Position numbers and translations under genes: made by a program
In this document: piece by piece, positions 31,034 through 41,499 of the stretch
How positions within the stretch are numbered: the stretch's first letter is position 1
How the letters are laid out: every line of letters starts with the position of its first letter
The notes under the pieces: model-generated
What the model was told of the DNA's origin: nothing
The model's input: only the letters and a program-made list of their open reading frames with translations
Databases searched by the model: none
Assembly (NCBI RefSeq): GCF_011947365.2
Contig: NZ_JAAVSH020000001.1
Location: 3,179,598-3,243,597 of the forward strand
Origin: an endosymbiont of Lamellibrachia barhami
Lineage (GTDB): Bacteria > Pseudomonadota > Gammaproteobacteria > Chromatiales > Chromatiaceae
Direction: 5' to 3'
Length of the DNA: 64,000 bases

Positions 31034-31780
31034 ATGGCTGGACACAGTAAATGGGCCAATATCAAGCACAAGAAGGCCGCCAACGATAAAAAGCGCGGCA
31101 AGATCTGGACCAAGCTGATTCGTGAAATCACTGTAGCGGCTCGCATGGGCGGTGGTGATATCGACGCCAATCCCCGGTTGCGCCTGGCGCTGGACAAGGG
31201 ACTCAACGCCAATATGCCGAAGGATACCATCGAGCGTGCGGTAAAACGTGGCGCTGGTGGTGCAGAGGGTGAGAATTACGATGAGATTCGCTATGAGGGC
31301 TACGGTCCCGGTGGCACTGCGGTGATCGTGGATTGCATGACCGACAACCGCAATCGTACTGCGGCCGAGGTGCGTCACGCTTTCAGCAAGCTGGGCGGAA
31401 ATCTCGGTACCGATGGTTCCGTGGCCTACATGTTCAACAAACAGGGCGTGATCAGCTATGCCGAAGGCGTGGACGAGGATGCGGTGATGGAGGCAGCCCT
31501 GGAAGCCGGTGCAGAGGATGTTATCGGAAATGACGATGGTTCCGTCGACGTTGTAACCACTCCGGAGGAGTTCACTGCAGTCAAAGACACCATGATCGCA
31601 GCGGGATTTGAGCCGGACAACGCTGAAGTTACCTTCAGCGCCTCCACCGGCGCAGCCCTTGATGAGAAGGACGCCGACACACTGCTGCGCATGATCGATA
31701 TGCTCGAAGACCTGGACGACGTGCAGAACGTCTACACCAATGCCGAGATCTCCGACGAAATTCTGGAAACCTTGGGCTGA
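31034..31780 (+). CDS. yebC: YebC/PmpR family transcriptional regulator
   Basis: [32 protein letters not shown]. Confidence 0.97.
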   Translation: MAGHSKWANIKHKKAANDKKRGKIWTKLIREITVAARMGGGDIDANPRLRLALDKGLNANMPKDTIERAVKRGAGGAEGENYDEIRYEGYGPGGTAVIVDCMTDNRNRTAAEVRHAFSKLGGNLGTDGSVAYMFNKQGVISYAEGVDEDAVMEAALEAGAEDVIGNDDGSVDVVTTPEEFTAVKDTMIAAGFEPDNAEVTFSASTGAALDEKDADTLLRMIDMLEDLDDVQNVYTNAEISDEILETLG

Positions 31781-32281
31781 ATGATTCGTATCCTCGGCAT
31801 CGACCCCGGCTCAAGGGTGACCGGTTTTGGCATTATCGACAGTGATGGCATCAATGCCACCCACGTCGCCCACGGCACACTTCGCCTCAAAGGGAAGGAG
31901 CTTCCTCCCCGGCTGGGTCAAATCTTTGCTGAGATCAGTGAGGTAATTGAATCCTATCGCCCTGAGGTGATGGCTGTAGAGCAGGTTTTCGTATCGAAAA
32001 ACCCCTCATCCGCCCTGAAACTGGGCCACGCAAGAGGCGCTGCAATCTGTGCCGGCGTAAGCCGGGGGCTGGCAGTGGCCGAATACGCCCCACGCAGTAT
32101 CAAGAAGGCGGTGGTGGGAACCGGCTCTGCTGAGAAGGAGCAGGTTCAGCACATGGTAAAACTAATCCTCAAGCTGGCCGAAAGCCCGCAGGAAGATGCT
32201 GCGGATGCGCTGGCCGTGGCGCTGAGCCACGCCAATACGAACACCATGCTGGGCCGTCTGGCCGCAGGACGGACAAGATGA
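31781..32281 (+). CDS. ruvC: Holliday junction resolvase RuvC
   Basis: RILGIDPGSRVTGFG, AVEQVFVSKNPSSALKLG. Confidence 0.97.
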   Translation: MIRILGIDPGSRVTGFGIIDSDGINATHVAHGTLRLKGKELPPRLGQIFAEISEVIESYRPEVMAVEQVFVSKNPSSALKLGHARGAAICAGVSRGLAVAEYAPRSIKKAVVGTGSAEKEQVQHMVKLILKLAESPQEDAADALAVALSHANTNTMLGRLAAGRTR

Positions 32282-32886
32282 TCGGTCGTCTGCGCGGAGA
32301 GATCGCCGAAAAGCAGGCCCCTCACCTGTTGCTGGATGTGAATGGGGTCGGATACGAACTTGAAGCACCAATGTCCACATTCTTCAATCTGCCGGATGTT
32401 GGCGCCACCATTACACTCCACACCCATCTTGCGATTCGTGACGATGCCCATGTGCTTTATGCCTTCGCCAGTGAAGGGGAACGCGCCCTGTTCCGCAGCC
32501 TGCTCAAGGTCAATGGGGTAGGGGCGAAGATGGCACTTGGCATCCTCTCCGGCATGACGGCCGATGAGTTCTGCAGCAGTGTGCAGAACAAAGATATCGC
32601 TGCGCTGGTACGGCTGCCCGGTATCGGCAAGAAGACTGCAGAGCGGCTGATTGTCGAGATGCGCGACCGTCTGACAAAATTGGGCATTTCACCCTCTGCA
32701 GTCGGCGCTGCAGGAACAGTTGCCGGTCGTCCCCAGACACCTGTCTCCGATGCGGTGGCAGCACTGGTGGCGCTGGGTTACAAACCACTGGATGCCGGGC
32801 GCATGGTCAAGGCTGTGGAAGGTGAGGGACTCGAAAGCGAGGCGCTGATCCGCCTTGCATTGCAGTGTGCGGCAAAGAAAGGGTAG
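32278..32886 (+). CDS. ruvA: Holliday junction helicase subunit RuvA
   Basis: MIGRLRGEI, LLKVNGVGAKMALGIL. Confidence 0.97.
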   Translation: MIGRLRGEIAEKQAPHLLLDVNGVGYELEAPMSTFFNLPDVGATITLHTHLAIRDDAHVLYAFASEGERALFRSLLKVNGVGAKMALGILSGMTADEFCSSVQNKDIAALVRLPGIGKKTAERLIVEMRDRLTKLGISPSAVGAAGTVAGRPQTPVSDAVAALVALGYKPLDAGRMVKAVEGEGLESEALIRLALQCAAKKG

Positions 32887-32892
32887 ATAACA

Positions 32893-33939
32893 GTGGATGG
32901 GGAAAACAGACTGATCGACGGCGAGGTAATCGGTGATGATGTCGCCATCGATCGCGCAATTCGACCGAAACGACTGAAGGACTATGTCGGGCAGCCCGCT
33001 GTGCTGGAGCAGATGGAGATATTCATTCCAGCCGCCAAGGGACGCAACGAGGCGCTCGACCACGTCTTGATCTTCGGCCCCCCAGGACTGGGCAAGACCA
33101 CATTGGCCCATATCATCGCCAACGAGATGGAAGTCAACCTGCGCCAGACCTCGGGGCCGGTACTGGAAAAGCCAGGTGACCTGGCGGCACTGCTGACCAA
33201 TCTGGAACCCCACGACGTACTCTTCGTGGATGAGATCCATCGCTTGAGTCCGGTGGTGGAGGAGGTGCTCTATCCCGCGCTGGAGGATTTTCAACTCGAC
33301 ATCATGATCGGCGAAGGACCGGCGGCGCGCTCCATCAAGCTTGATCTGCCACCCTTCACCCTGGTTGGCGCCACAACCCGCGCCGGGCTGCTGACTTCGC
33401 CCCTGCGGGACCGGTTCGGCATCGTCCAGCGCCTGGAGTTCTATAGCGCTGCTGATCTGGCCCACATAGTGGGCCGTTCTGCTGGTATCCTGAATATCGG
33501 TATCGATGATGCCGGTGCGGTGGAGATTGCCCGCCGTTCCCGGGGTACACCGCGTGTTGCCAACCGTCTGCTGCGCCGGGTGCGGGACTATGCACAGGTA
33601 AAGGGAGACGGGTATATCTCGGCCGATCTGGCGGACCGGGCACTGGGCATGCTTAAGGTGGACAGTAATGGTTTCGACAACATGGATCGTCACCTTCTGC
33701 TGGCAGTGATCGAAAAGTTCGATGGCGGCCCCGTCGGAGTGGATAATCTGGCGGCTGCCATTGGCGAGGAGCGGGGTACCATCGAAGATGTGCTGGAACC
33801 TTATCTTATCCAACAGGGGTTTATGATGCGCACCCCCAGAGGACGGGTTGCCACCCAGGCTGCCTATCTCCATTTTGGTCTATCGCCAAAAGAGGGGAAG
33901 GTGATGCCTGGTCGTGAGGACCTGTTTGGCAAATCGTGA
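32893..33939 (+). CDS. ruvB: Holliday junction helicase RuvB
   Basis: [31 protein letters not shown]. Confidence 0.98.
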   Translation: MDGENRLIDGEVIGDDVAIDRAIRPKRLKDYVGQPAVLEQMEIFIPAAKGRNEALDHVLIFGPPGLGKTTLAHIIANEMEVNLRQTSGPVLEKPGDLAALLTNLEPHDVLFVDEIHRLSPVVEEVLYPALEDFQLDIMIGEGPAARSIKLDLPPFTLVGATTRAGLLTSPLRDRFGIVQRLEFYSAADLAHIVGRSAGILNIGIDDAGAVEIARRSRGTPRVANRLLRRVRDYAQVKGDGYISADLADRALGMLKVDSNGFDNMDRHLLLAVIEKFDGGPVGVDNLAAAIGEERGTIEDVLEPYLIQQGFMMRTPRGRVATQAAYLHFGLSPKEGKVMPGREDLFGKS

Positions 33940-34051
33940 GCCGACCTGATGATTGCGGGGAACTAGATGAACCCGTCGTACTCAATATAGACGAACAAAT
34001 GGCAGGGGCCGCTTGCGGCTGCTCCTGTAAACAGAAGGAACAGATAGCAGC

Positions 34052-34462
34052 GTGAACGAGTTTCTCTGGCCTGTCAGGGTCTACTATGAAGACACCGACT
34101 CCGGGGGCGTGGTCTATTACGCCAACTACCTGAAGTTTATGGAACGAACACGCACCGAGTGGCTGCGCAGTCTGGGTTTTGAACAGGATCGGATGTTGCA
34201 GCAGGATGGTGTCATCTTCGCAGTCGTCCAGGTGGAAGTCAGCTATCTTCGGCCTGCCCGGTTCAATGATGCGTTGGAGGTCAGTGCGCGGATTACGCGC
34301 AGGGGCCGGGCCAGTCTGACTTTTTATCAGGAAGTCAGACGCCTGTCTGATAATACAAAACTGGTCAGTGGCCGGATAAAGGTGGCCTGCGTGGATGCTG
34401 TAAGGATGCGCCCCGCTCCGCTTCCGGAGAACTTATTCAAGGAGATAGCGGGTGTCGGGTGA
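34052..34462 (+). CDS. ybgC: Tol-Pal associated acyl-CoA thioesterase
   Basis: VRVYYEDTDSGGVVYYANYLKFMERTRTEWL. Confidence 0.95.
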   Translation: MNEFLWPVRVYYEDTDSGGVVYYANYLKFMERTRTEWLRSLGFEQDRMLQQDGVIFAVVQVEVSYLRPARFNDALEVSARITRRGRASLTFYQEVRRLSDNTKLVSGRIKVACVDAVRMRPAPLPENLFKEIAGVG

Positions 34463-35126
34463 TCTCTCTTACGCACAGCTGATATTACATGCCAGTCCGG
34501 TTGTTCAGTTCGTTATCGCAGTACTGATCTTCGCCTCCATCAGCTCCTGGACCATGATCTTTGACCGGGCCAGGGTGTTGCGCCGCGCCAAGCGGGCAGC
34601 GGAGAATTTCGAGGAACGATTCTGGTCGGGTGGCGATCTGGGTGAACTCTACCGCCAGGTAGAGAGGAGTGGCACGGATCTATCAGGGATGGAGGCTATT
34701 TTCCGCGCCGGTTTCCGCGAATTTGCCCGCTTGCGGACAAAAGAGCAGATCGAGCCGATGGCGGTGGTTCAAGGGGCGCAGCGCTCCATGCGCGTGGCCC
34801 TGAGTCGCGAGCTGGACGATTTGGAACTCCATCTGTCAATGCTTGCCACCGTAGGTTCGACCAGCCCCTATGTCGGACTCTTCGGGACCGTGTGGGGCAT
34901 CATGAACTCCTTCCATGCCCTGGGAAATGTGAAGCAAGCGACGCTCGCTCTGGTCGCACCCGGCATTGCCGAGGCGTTGATCGCCACTGCATTCGGGCTC
35001 TTTGCCGCAATCCCGGCTGTGGTCGCCTATAACAAATACTCCAATGAAGTGGAGCGGCTCAACAACCGCTATGACGATTTTCTTGAAGAGTTCTCCACCA
35101 TCCTGCAACGGCAGGCACATGGTTAG
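34452..35126 (+). CDS. tolQ: TolQ
   Basis: TolQ family, ATVGSTSPYVGLFGTVWGIM. Confidence 0.96.
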   Translation: MSGDLSYAQLILHASPVVQFVIAVLIFASISSWTMIFDRARVLRRAKRAAENFEERFWSGGDLGELYRQVERSGTDLSGMEAIFRAGFREFARLRTKEQIEPMAVVQGAQRSMRVALSRELDDLELHLSMLATVGSTSPYVGLFGTVWGIMNSFHALGNVKQATLALVAPGIAEALIATAFGLFAAIPAVVAYNKYSNEVERLNNRYDDFLEEFSTILQRQAHG

Positions 35127-35207
35127 AAGAGAGGGCCGGGGGGTAAGGGCCGAGGGCCAAGGTTTGGTTGTGGTTTTTTTCTCGGCCCTGTCTCCGCAGG
35201 TGGCAAA

Positions 35208-35633
35208 ATGAGTCGTCAACGGCAGCGTCGCCGTCCCATGTCTGAGATCAACGTTGTACCCTATATCGACGTGATGTTGGTGTTGTTGGTGATCTTCATG
35301 GTGACCGCCCCCCTGCTGACACAGGGCGTAAAGGTGGAGTTGCCCCAGGGGGATGCGGAGCCACTCTCTGTCCAGTCAGATGACCCGGTGGTGGTCACGA
35401 TCAACCGCGCCGGTGAGTTCTTCATCGATATCGGTGCCGACAAGGGAAAACCGGTAGATGCCGAGACACTGGTGGCGCGGGTTCGGGCGATACTCAAATA
35501 TAAGCCGAAAACACCCATCATGGTGCGTGGTGATGCAGGTGTTGAATATGGGCGTGTCATGGAAGTGATGGTGCTGGTGCAGGCCGGCGGTGCCCCAAGT
35601 GTCGGCCTGATAACCGAGCCGCCGGAGCGCTGA
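35208..35633 (+). CDS. tolR: TolR
   Basis: MSEINVVPYIDVMLVLLVIFMVTAPLL. Confidence 0.96.
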   Translation: MSRQRQRRRPMSEINVVPYIDVMLVLLVIFMVTAPLLTQGVKVELPQGDAEPLSVQSDDPVVVTINRAGEFFIDIGADKGKPVDAETLVARVRAILKYKPKTPIMVRGDAGVEYGRVMEVMVLVQAGGAPSVGLITEPPER

Positions 35634-35637
35634 ATCG

Positions 35638-36555
35638 ATGTTCAGTGTAGTACGGCGCAATCCCATTTCGATCATTCTGGCGGTGATACTGCATCTTCTG
35701 ATCGGCTTTTTTCTGCTGTTTGGCATGGAGTGGTCACCTGTGCCTGAGTTGCCCAAGGCACAGGCGCCGATCATTCAGGCGCGGGTGGTGGATGCCGCCA
35801 AAGTCGAGGCTGAACTGAAGAAGATCAAACAGGCGGAAGAGAAGAAAAAATCAGCCAAGTCGGCGGCCCTGCGCAAAGAGGAGAAGCGCCTGGCAGAGAT
35901 CAAGCGCAAACAGGCAGCGGAGAAGAAACGGCTTCTGACGCTGGAGAAAAAACGAAAGACCAGAGAGAAAGAAGAAGCTAAACGTAAAGCGACTGCAAAA
36001 AAGAGACAGGAAGCTGAAAAACGGAAACAGGCGAAACTGAAAAAAGAGCAGGCGGCGCTGGCGGAAAAACGCAAGACAGAGGCAAAGCGTAAAGCGGCAG
36101 AGAAGAGAAAACGCGAACAGGCCGAAGCGAAACGTAAAGCGGCTGAGAAGAAGAAACAGGCGAAGCTAGAAGCCAAACGCAAGGCCGAGGCAACGCGTAA
36201 AGCCGCGATTGCGGCCCAGCAGGCTCGTGAGCGGGCGCTGCAGGCCCAGCTTGCTGCTGAACAAAACTCCCGGGAAATCAGTCGTTTTAAGATCGCCATT
36301 CGCCAGCAGATAGAACGCAACTGGCTGCGACCGCCGAATAGTGCTGAAGGGCTCTCCTGTGTCGTGCGTGTTCGACTGATTCCCGGTGGCGATGTGATGC
36401 CCGGCAGTGTCAGAATCATCGAGAGCAGCGGTAACGCCGCTTTTGATCGCTCAGTGGAGACCGCTGTCTATAAGGCTGCACCACTACCGGTACCCAGTGG
36501 TGGTCTGTTTGATTCGCTTCGTGATCTGAGGCTGAAGTTCAGGCACTCGAAGTAG
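35638..36555 (+). CDS. tolA: TolA
   Basis: N-terminal TM, Ala/Lys/Glu-rich helical region, C-terminal TolA/TonB-like domain; tolQRA order. Confidence 0.93.
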   Translation: MFSVVRRNPISIILAVILHLLIGFFLLFGMEWSPVPELPKAQAPIIQARVVDAAKVEAELKKIKQAEEKKKSAKSAALRKEEKRLAEIKRKQAAEKKRLLTLEKKRKTREKEEAKRKATAKKRQEAEKRKQAKLKKEQAALAEKRKTEAKRKAAEKRKREQAEAKRKAAEKKKQAKLEAKRKAEATRKAAIAAQQARERALQAQLAAEQNSREISRFKIAIRQQIERNWLRPPNSAEGLSCVVRVRLIPGGDVMPGSVRIIESSGNAAFDRSVETAVYKAAPLPVPSGGLFDSLRDLRLKFRHSK

Positions 36556-36657
36556 ATCAGCCTGTTATGAGATGGAAATTCTTTGCGGTAGTCCGGAGAG
36601 TTGGCATACTCTGCACACCCAACCACTGTTCATTTAGATTTTATCGTTGATGATTAT

Positions 36658-37956
36658 ATGAAATATCTGTTGTTGATTATTTTTCTGGCCCTCTCCTGGC
36701 AACCGGCTGCAAATGCCGAATTGACCATTGAGATAACCGAGGGGGTGGAGGGTGCGCTTCCCATTGCTGTGGTGCCTTTTCACTGGCAAGGAAAAACGCA
36801 AACCACACCCCGGGAGGACGTTTCGGCGATCATCCAGGCGGATCTGTACCGCAGTGGCCGCTTCAAGACGCTCCCTCGGAACGACATGCTCGCCAAGCCT
36901 GCGAGTGGCGACGAGGTAGAGTTCAAGGATTGGCGGGTACTGGGCGTGGAGAACCTGGTCGTTGGACAGATTCAGCCCAACGGCAGTAAAGGCTTCATTA
37001 TCCGTTTTCAGCTCTTCGATGTCTTTCGGGGCGAACAGCTGACTGGCTACAGCATCCCGACCACGGCGGGAAACCTGCGCACCACCGCCCACCATATTGC
37101 TGATCTTATCTACGAACAGCTGATCGGTGTTCCGGGTGCGTTCGCCACTCGGGTAGCTTACATTACCTCCAAGACAGAAGGGGGGAAAACCCAGATAGAC
37201 CTGCGGATTGCCGACGCGGATGGTTACAGTCCCGAGACCATCGTCAGCTCTGATGTGCCGCTGATGTCACCTGCCTGGTCACCCGATGGCCGCAAAATCG
37301 CTTATGCCTCCTCCGAAAAAGGGAGTTGGGGAATCTATATTCAGGAGGTCTATACGGGACGTCGTCAAAAGGTTACCGCCTTCAAGGGCATCAACAGCGC
37401 TCCTGCCTGGTCACCTGATGGACGTAAACTGGCCATGACGCTCTCGAAGGACGGTAACCCGGACATCTTCGTGTTTGATATGACGACCCGCAAACTGCGT
37501 CCGATCACCCGTCACTATGCCATTGATACCGAACCTTCCTGGTCACCGGATGGTCGTCATCTGGTATTTACTTCAGACCGCGGTGGCAAACCGCAGATCT
37601 ACCGGGTTCCCTCCTATGGCGGCAAGGCGGAACGGGTCACATTTCAGAATGCCTATAATGCCAGAGCCTCCTACTCTCCTGACGGTAAATTGCTGACGCT
37701 GGTAACCCGTGAGGATGGACGCTATCGTATCGCGGTGCTTGATTTGGCATCTGGCGTCATGCAGGTGCTGAGTCGGGGCGATCTTGATGAATCTCCCAGT
37801 TTCGCACCGAATGGCAGCATGATAATTTACGCCACCAAAGCGGGGCGGCGGAGTGTGCTTGCTGCGGTCTCTGTCGACGGACGTGTGCGGCAGAAACTTG
37901 CGCTGCATGAGGGTGATGTGCGAGAGCCGGTCTGGTCCCCCCTGCAAAAAAAATGA
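36658..37956 (+). CDS. tolB: TolB translocation protein
   Basis: WSPDGRKIAYAS beta-propeller repeats; MKYLLLIIFLALSW start at 36658, ORF opens at 36601. Confidence 0.95.
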   Translation: MKYLLLIIFLALSWQPAANAELTIEITEGVEGALPIAVVPFHWQGKTQTTPREDVSAIIQADLYRSGRFKTLPRNDMLAKPASGDEVEFKDWRVLGVENLVVGQIQPNGSKGFIIRFQLFDVFRGEQLTGYSIPTTAGNLRTTAHHIADLIYEQLIGVPGAFATRVAYITSKTEGGKTQIDLRIADADGYSPETIVSSDVPLMSPAWSPDGRKIAYASSEKGSWGIYIQEVYTGRRQKVTAFKGINSAPAWSPDGRKLAMTLSKDGNPDIFVFDMTTRKLRPITRHYAIDTEPSWSPDGRHLVFTSDRGGKPQIYRVPSYGGKAERVTFQNAYNARASYSPDGKLLTLVTREDGRYRIAVLDLASGVMQVLSRGDLDESPSFAPNGSMIIYATKAGRRSVLAAVSVDGRVRQKLALHEGDVREPVWSPLQKK

Positions 37957-38012
37957 CTTATTTGCCTGGCTTTTGATTATTATTTCCAAGCCGGAAATCG
38001 AGGAGAAACAAA

Positions 38013-38570
38013 ATGTTTACAATCTTGACCCGCTGGGTGCCCATAACCCTCTGCCTGTTAATCTTTGCAGGTTGCTCCTCCTCCCCTACAAAAGAGGGCG
38101 AGCAGGAGGGAGCCGAAGTCACCGAACAGTCTACCGGCGCATCCGGTACCTATGAAGGAATGGAGGGAGCTGGAGCCACCACCAGTGCCGCCAGCGAGGC
38201 AGGTTCCTGGAGCGGTGATCCACTGGACGATCCCTATAGTCTCCTGGCGACCCGTATCCTCTACTTCGATTTTGACCAGAGCAGCATCGGCATGGATAAC
38301 CGGGAGATAATTCGTGCCCACGCCGAGTATCTTGCAAGCAATCCTCATGTCAGTGTCAGGCTGGAAGGCCATGCAGATGAACGCGGTACCCGCGAATACA
38401 ATCTGGGTCTGGGGGAACTCCGCGCCAATGCGGTGCGCAGTCTGCTGATGGCCGAGGGTGTTGCCGACAACCAGATCATCGTCATCAGCTATGGCGAAGA
38501 GCGTCCGGCATCCATGATGAACAATGAAGAATCCTGGGCGCTGAACCGACGCGTGGAACTGGTCTACTGA
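38013..38570 (+). CDS. pal: Peptidoglycan-associated lipoprotein
   Basis: Lipobox LLIFAGCSSS, OmpA-like YFDFDQSSI...LEGHADERGTREYNLGLGELRA. Confidence 0.97.
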   Translation: MFTILTRWVPITLCLLIFAGCSSSPTKEGEQEGAEVTEQSTGASGTYEGMEGAGATTSAASEAGSWSGDPLDDPYSLLATRILYFDFDQSSIGMDNREIIRAHAEYLASNPHVSVRLEGHADERGTREYNLGLGELRANAVRSLLMAEGVADNQIIVISYGEERPASMMNNEESWALNRRVELVY

Positions 38571-38571
38571 G

Positions 38572-39408
38572 ATGAAGAAGCTTTCTTTGGCACTGGCTAT
38601 GGCAGTGGCGCTGATGAGCGCACACGCTGTTTCAGCTGAAAAAAAACCTGTAACGGCGGGGACCCCCAATCTGGAACAGCGCCTTGGGCGGCTGGAACGG
38701 ATCCTGCGGAACCAGAGTCTGGCAGATATCATCCTCCAGCTGCAGCAGTTACAGCAGGAGGTACAACAATTGCGTGGCGAGGTGGAGTTGCAAAAGCATT
38801 CGATGGATGCCATGAGTCGCCGCCAGCGCGATCTCTATCTCGATATTGACCAGCGACTCTCCCGCATGAGTCGTCCGACCGCTGTTTCCAGTGGTCCGGC
38901 GCCGGTTGTCGATCTGACGGGCAGTGGTGCCGCAGCCGCCAAACAGAGTGTGCCGACTGCTGAAAACACAAGTGGTGTAAAGCCGACTGCGGCAGTGACA
39001 CCGACAGTTTCAATCGACGCTAAAAAAGAGTCAGCAGCCTATCAGAAGGCGTTTAACCTGCTGAAGCAAGGGCGTTATAAGGAGTCGATTGTCGCCTTTC
39101 GTTCGTTTCTCAAGAAGTTTCCCGGTGGCAGCTATGAGGACAATGCCCAGTACTGGTTGGGCGAGGCAAGTTACGTCAGTCGTGATTTCGACACTGCCTT
39201 GAGTGAATTCACAAAGGTGATTAAACACTATCCCGACAGCGCCAAAGTCCCGGGAGCCATGCTCAAGAGTGGTTATATACACTATGAGAAGCGTGCCTGG
39301 ACAACGGCCCGGGATCTGTTCGAACGGTTGAAGAAGCAGTATTCCGGTACAACCGAGGCACGCCTTGCAACAAACCGTCTGGATCGAATGTTCAAAGAGG
39401 GCCATTGA
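38572..39408 (+). CDS. cpoB: Cell division coordinator CpoB / YbgF
   Basis: Coiled coil plus TPR (YKESIVAFRSFLKKFPGGSYEDNAQYWLGEA). Confidence 0.93.
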   Translation: MKKLSLALAMAVALMSAHAVSAEKKPVTAGTPNLEQRLGRLERILRNQSLADIILQLQQLQQEVQQLRGEVELQKHSMDAMSRRQRDLYLDIDQRLSRMSRPTAVSSGPAPVVDLTGSGAAAAKQSVPTAENTSGVKPTAAVTPTVSIDAKKESAAYQKAFNLLKQGRYKESIVAFRSFLKKFPGGSYEDNAQYWLGEASYVSRDFDTALSEFTKVIKHYPDSAKVPGAMLKSGYIHYEKRAWTTARDLFERLKKQYSGTTEARLATNRLDRMFKEGH

Positions 39409-40064
39409 TGGTCACAGCAGCACCGTCACGGCTGCGCATTACCGAGATCTTCCACTCCCTGCAGGGCGAAAGTCGCAGCAGTGGCTTTCCCACCGTCTTT
39501 GTCCGGCTTACCGGTTGTCCGCTTCGCTGCAGCTATTGCGATACGGAGTATGCCTTCACGGGTGGAGAGTGGCGGGATCTTCCCGCGATTCTTTCTGAAG
39601 TCGAAGCCTACCAACCCCACTATGTCTGTGTGACCGGCGGAGAGCCGTTGTCACAAAAAGGGACTTTAGCGCTACTGACTGCGCTCTGTGATGCCGGATA
39701 TCGGGTCTCACTCGAGACCAGTGGCGCGCTCGATATCTCTCAGGTGGACAGACGCGTCTCCAGGATAGTGGATCTCAAGACACCGGGTTCCGCTGAATCG
39801 GCGAAAAACAACTATGCAAATATTGATCTTCTGACAGCCAATGATCAGGTGAAATTCGTCATCTGTGATGAAGCGGATTATCTATGGAGTTGCGAGCAAC
39901 TCGTAAAGTATGCGCTGACTGAACGCTGCGAAGTGCTCTTCTCGCCGGTACATGGCAGGCAGGATGCGGCCGCACTGGCTGAGTGGATTCTACGTGACAG
40001 ATTGACGGTACGCTTCCAGCTGCAACTGCATAAAATTCTATGGGGCGAACAGCCAGGATGCTAA
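39405..40064 (+). CDS. queE: 7-carboxy-7-deazaguanine synthase
   Basis: [39 protein letters not shown]. Confidence 0.96.
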   Translation: MMVTAAPSRLRITEIFHSLQGESRSSGFPTVFVRLTGCPLRCSYCDTEYAFTGGEWRDLPAILSEVEAYQPHYVCVTGGEPLSQKGTLALLTALCDAGYRVSLETSGALDISQVDRRVSRIVDLKTPGSAESAKNNYANIDLLTANDQVKFVICDEADYLWSCEQLVKYALTERCEVLFSPVHGRQDAAALAEWILRDRLTVRFQLQLHKILWGEQPGC

Positions 40065-40738
40065 AGACAAAGAAGGCTGTTATTTTACTTTCAGGCGGAC
40101 TCGATTCCGCCACTGTTCTTGCCATCGCTCAGCAGCAGGGCTATACCTGCCACGCATTGAGTATGGAGTATGGACAGCGGCATATGGCGGAGTTGAGTGC
40201 GGCAAGGCGGGTGGTGCAATCGATGGATGCCGCCGAGCACAAAATGGTTCGCATCGGTTTGGAGACGATTGGAGGCTCAGCGCTCACTGACAGTGCCATC
40301 CCGGTGCCGGATCATGCGGAGGAGGGTATACCCGTTACCTATGTGCCTGCCCGCAATACAGTGTTTCTCTCCCTGGCACTGGGCTGGGCTGAAGTGTTAG
40401 GTACACAGGATATCTTTATCGGCGTCAATGCGGTCGACTACTCCGGCTACCCGGATTGCCGACCGGAATTTATCCACTCATTTGAGCAACTTGCCAATCT
40501 TGCCACCAAAGCGGGGGTTGAGGGAAAGCGGTTTAAAGTTCATACACCACTGATCGATATGAGCAAAGCGGAGATTATCTCCACCGGCATCCGTCTTGGC
40601 GTGGACTATAGCCTTACGATCTCCTGCTATCAGGCAGATCCTGAGGGCCGGGCCTGTGGTGTTTGCGACTCATGCCGCCTGCGGGCAAAAGGATTCCAGG
40701 ATGCAGGTATTGACGATCCGACATCTTATCGGTGTTGA
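40058..40738 (+). CDS. queC: 7-cyano-7-deazaguanine synthase
   Basis: [19 protein letters not shown]-terminal [10 protein letters not shown]. Confidence 0.96.
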   Translation: MLKTKKAVILLSGGLDSATVLAIAQQQGYTCHALSMEYGQRHMAELSAARRVVQSMDAAEHKMVRIGLETIGGSALTDSAIPVPDHAEEGIPVTYVPARNTVFLSLALGWAEVLGTQDIFIGVNAVDYSGYPDCRPEFIHSFEQLANLATKAGVEGKRFKVHTPLIDMSKAEIISTGIRLGVDYSLTISCYQADPEGRACGVCDSCRLRAKGFQDAGIDDPTSYRC

Positions 40739-40848
40739 ATCGTGCCGATGTTTTCATGCGTCGAAACAGCCGATAAAATATTGGCTACATTGAGTCCATC
40801 CAGATAGTCCTGGCGCTGAAAAGCATTAATACACGTACCTTTATCGCT

Positions 40849-41364
40849 ATGAGATTTCAAATGTTTGGTAGAAAACCGAAAATCGAAGCGGCAGTCAAAG
40901 TGCTTTTTGTCTGCATGGGCAATATCTGCCGCTCCCCAACTGCACAGGGTGTTTTTCGTGCACTGGTGGAAAAGGAGGGGTTGGCTCACCTGATAGCCAC
41001 GGATTCAGCCGGTACTATCGATTTTCATATTGGTGGCAGCCCGGATCGCAGAGCTCAGCAGATTGCCCTAAATCGGGATGTCGATCTGAGTGATCTGCGG
41101 GCACGCCAAGCGGTGCCGGAAGATTTTGAGCAGTTTGACTATATTCTCGCTATGGACCGGTCAAATTATGATGACCTGATGACGCTTTGCCCACCGGGTC
41201 TGGAAGAGAAACTCCACCTTTTTCTCGACTTTGCCCCTCATCTGGAAGTCCGTGAAGTGCCTGACCCTTATTACGGTGGTCCTGCTGGGTTTGAAAACGT
41301 CTTCGATCTGGTGGAAGCGGCTTCTATCGGGCTGCTGAGCAGGATCAAAGAACAGAATCTGTAG
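40849..41364 (+). CDS. Low molecular weight protein tyrosine phosphatase
   Basis: VLFVCMGNICRSPTAQGVF, DPYYGG. Confidence 0.94.
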   Translation: MRFQMFGRKPKIEAAVKVLFVCMGNICRSPTAQGVFRALVEKEGLAHLIATDSAGTIDFHIGGSPDRRAQQIALNRDVDLSDLRARQAVPEDFEQFDYILAMDRSNYDDLMTLCPPGLEEKLHLFLDFAPHLEVREVPDPYYGGPAGFENVFDLVEAASIGLLSRIKEQNL

Positions 41365-41391
41365 GCCAGTCAACATCCGTGTCAATGAACC

Positions 41392-41470
41392 ATAGGCCTG
41401 ATCAAGCGTAGCGGATCAGGCAAAACGCACGACATATGCCGGATCCCCGCTACGCTTGATCCAGCCTACA
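41392..41470. repeat. REPIN-like inverted pair
   Basis: CCTGATCAAGCGTAGCGGATCAGG and inverted copy GGATCCCCGCTACGCTTGATCC sharing AAGCGTAGCGG core. Confidence 0.7.
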
Positions 41471-41499
41471 GTCAGGCGGATCAGCGCACGGATTATTAT

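Noticed and set aside
32689-33873. 394-aa minus-strand ORF antisense to ruvB
   Set aside because: Shadow ORF of a highly conserved gene; no signal, family motif or promoter evidence
35775-36419. Ser/Ala/Phe-rich 214-aa ORF antisense to tolA
   Set aside because: Complement of the Lys/Ala/Glu repeat region; composition artefact
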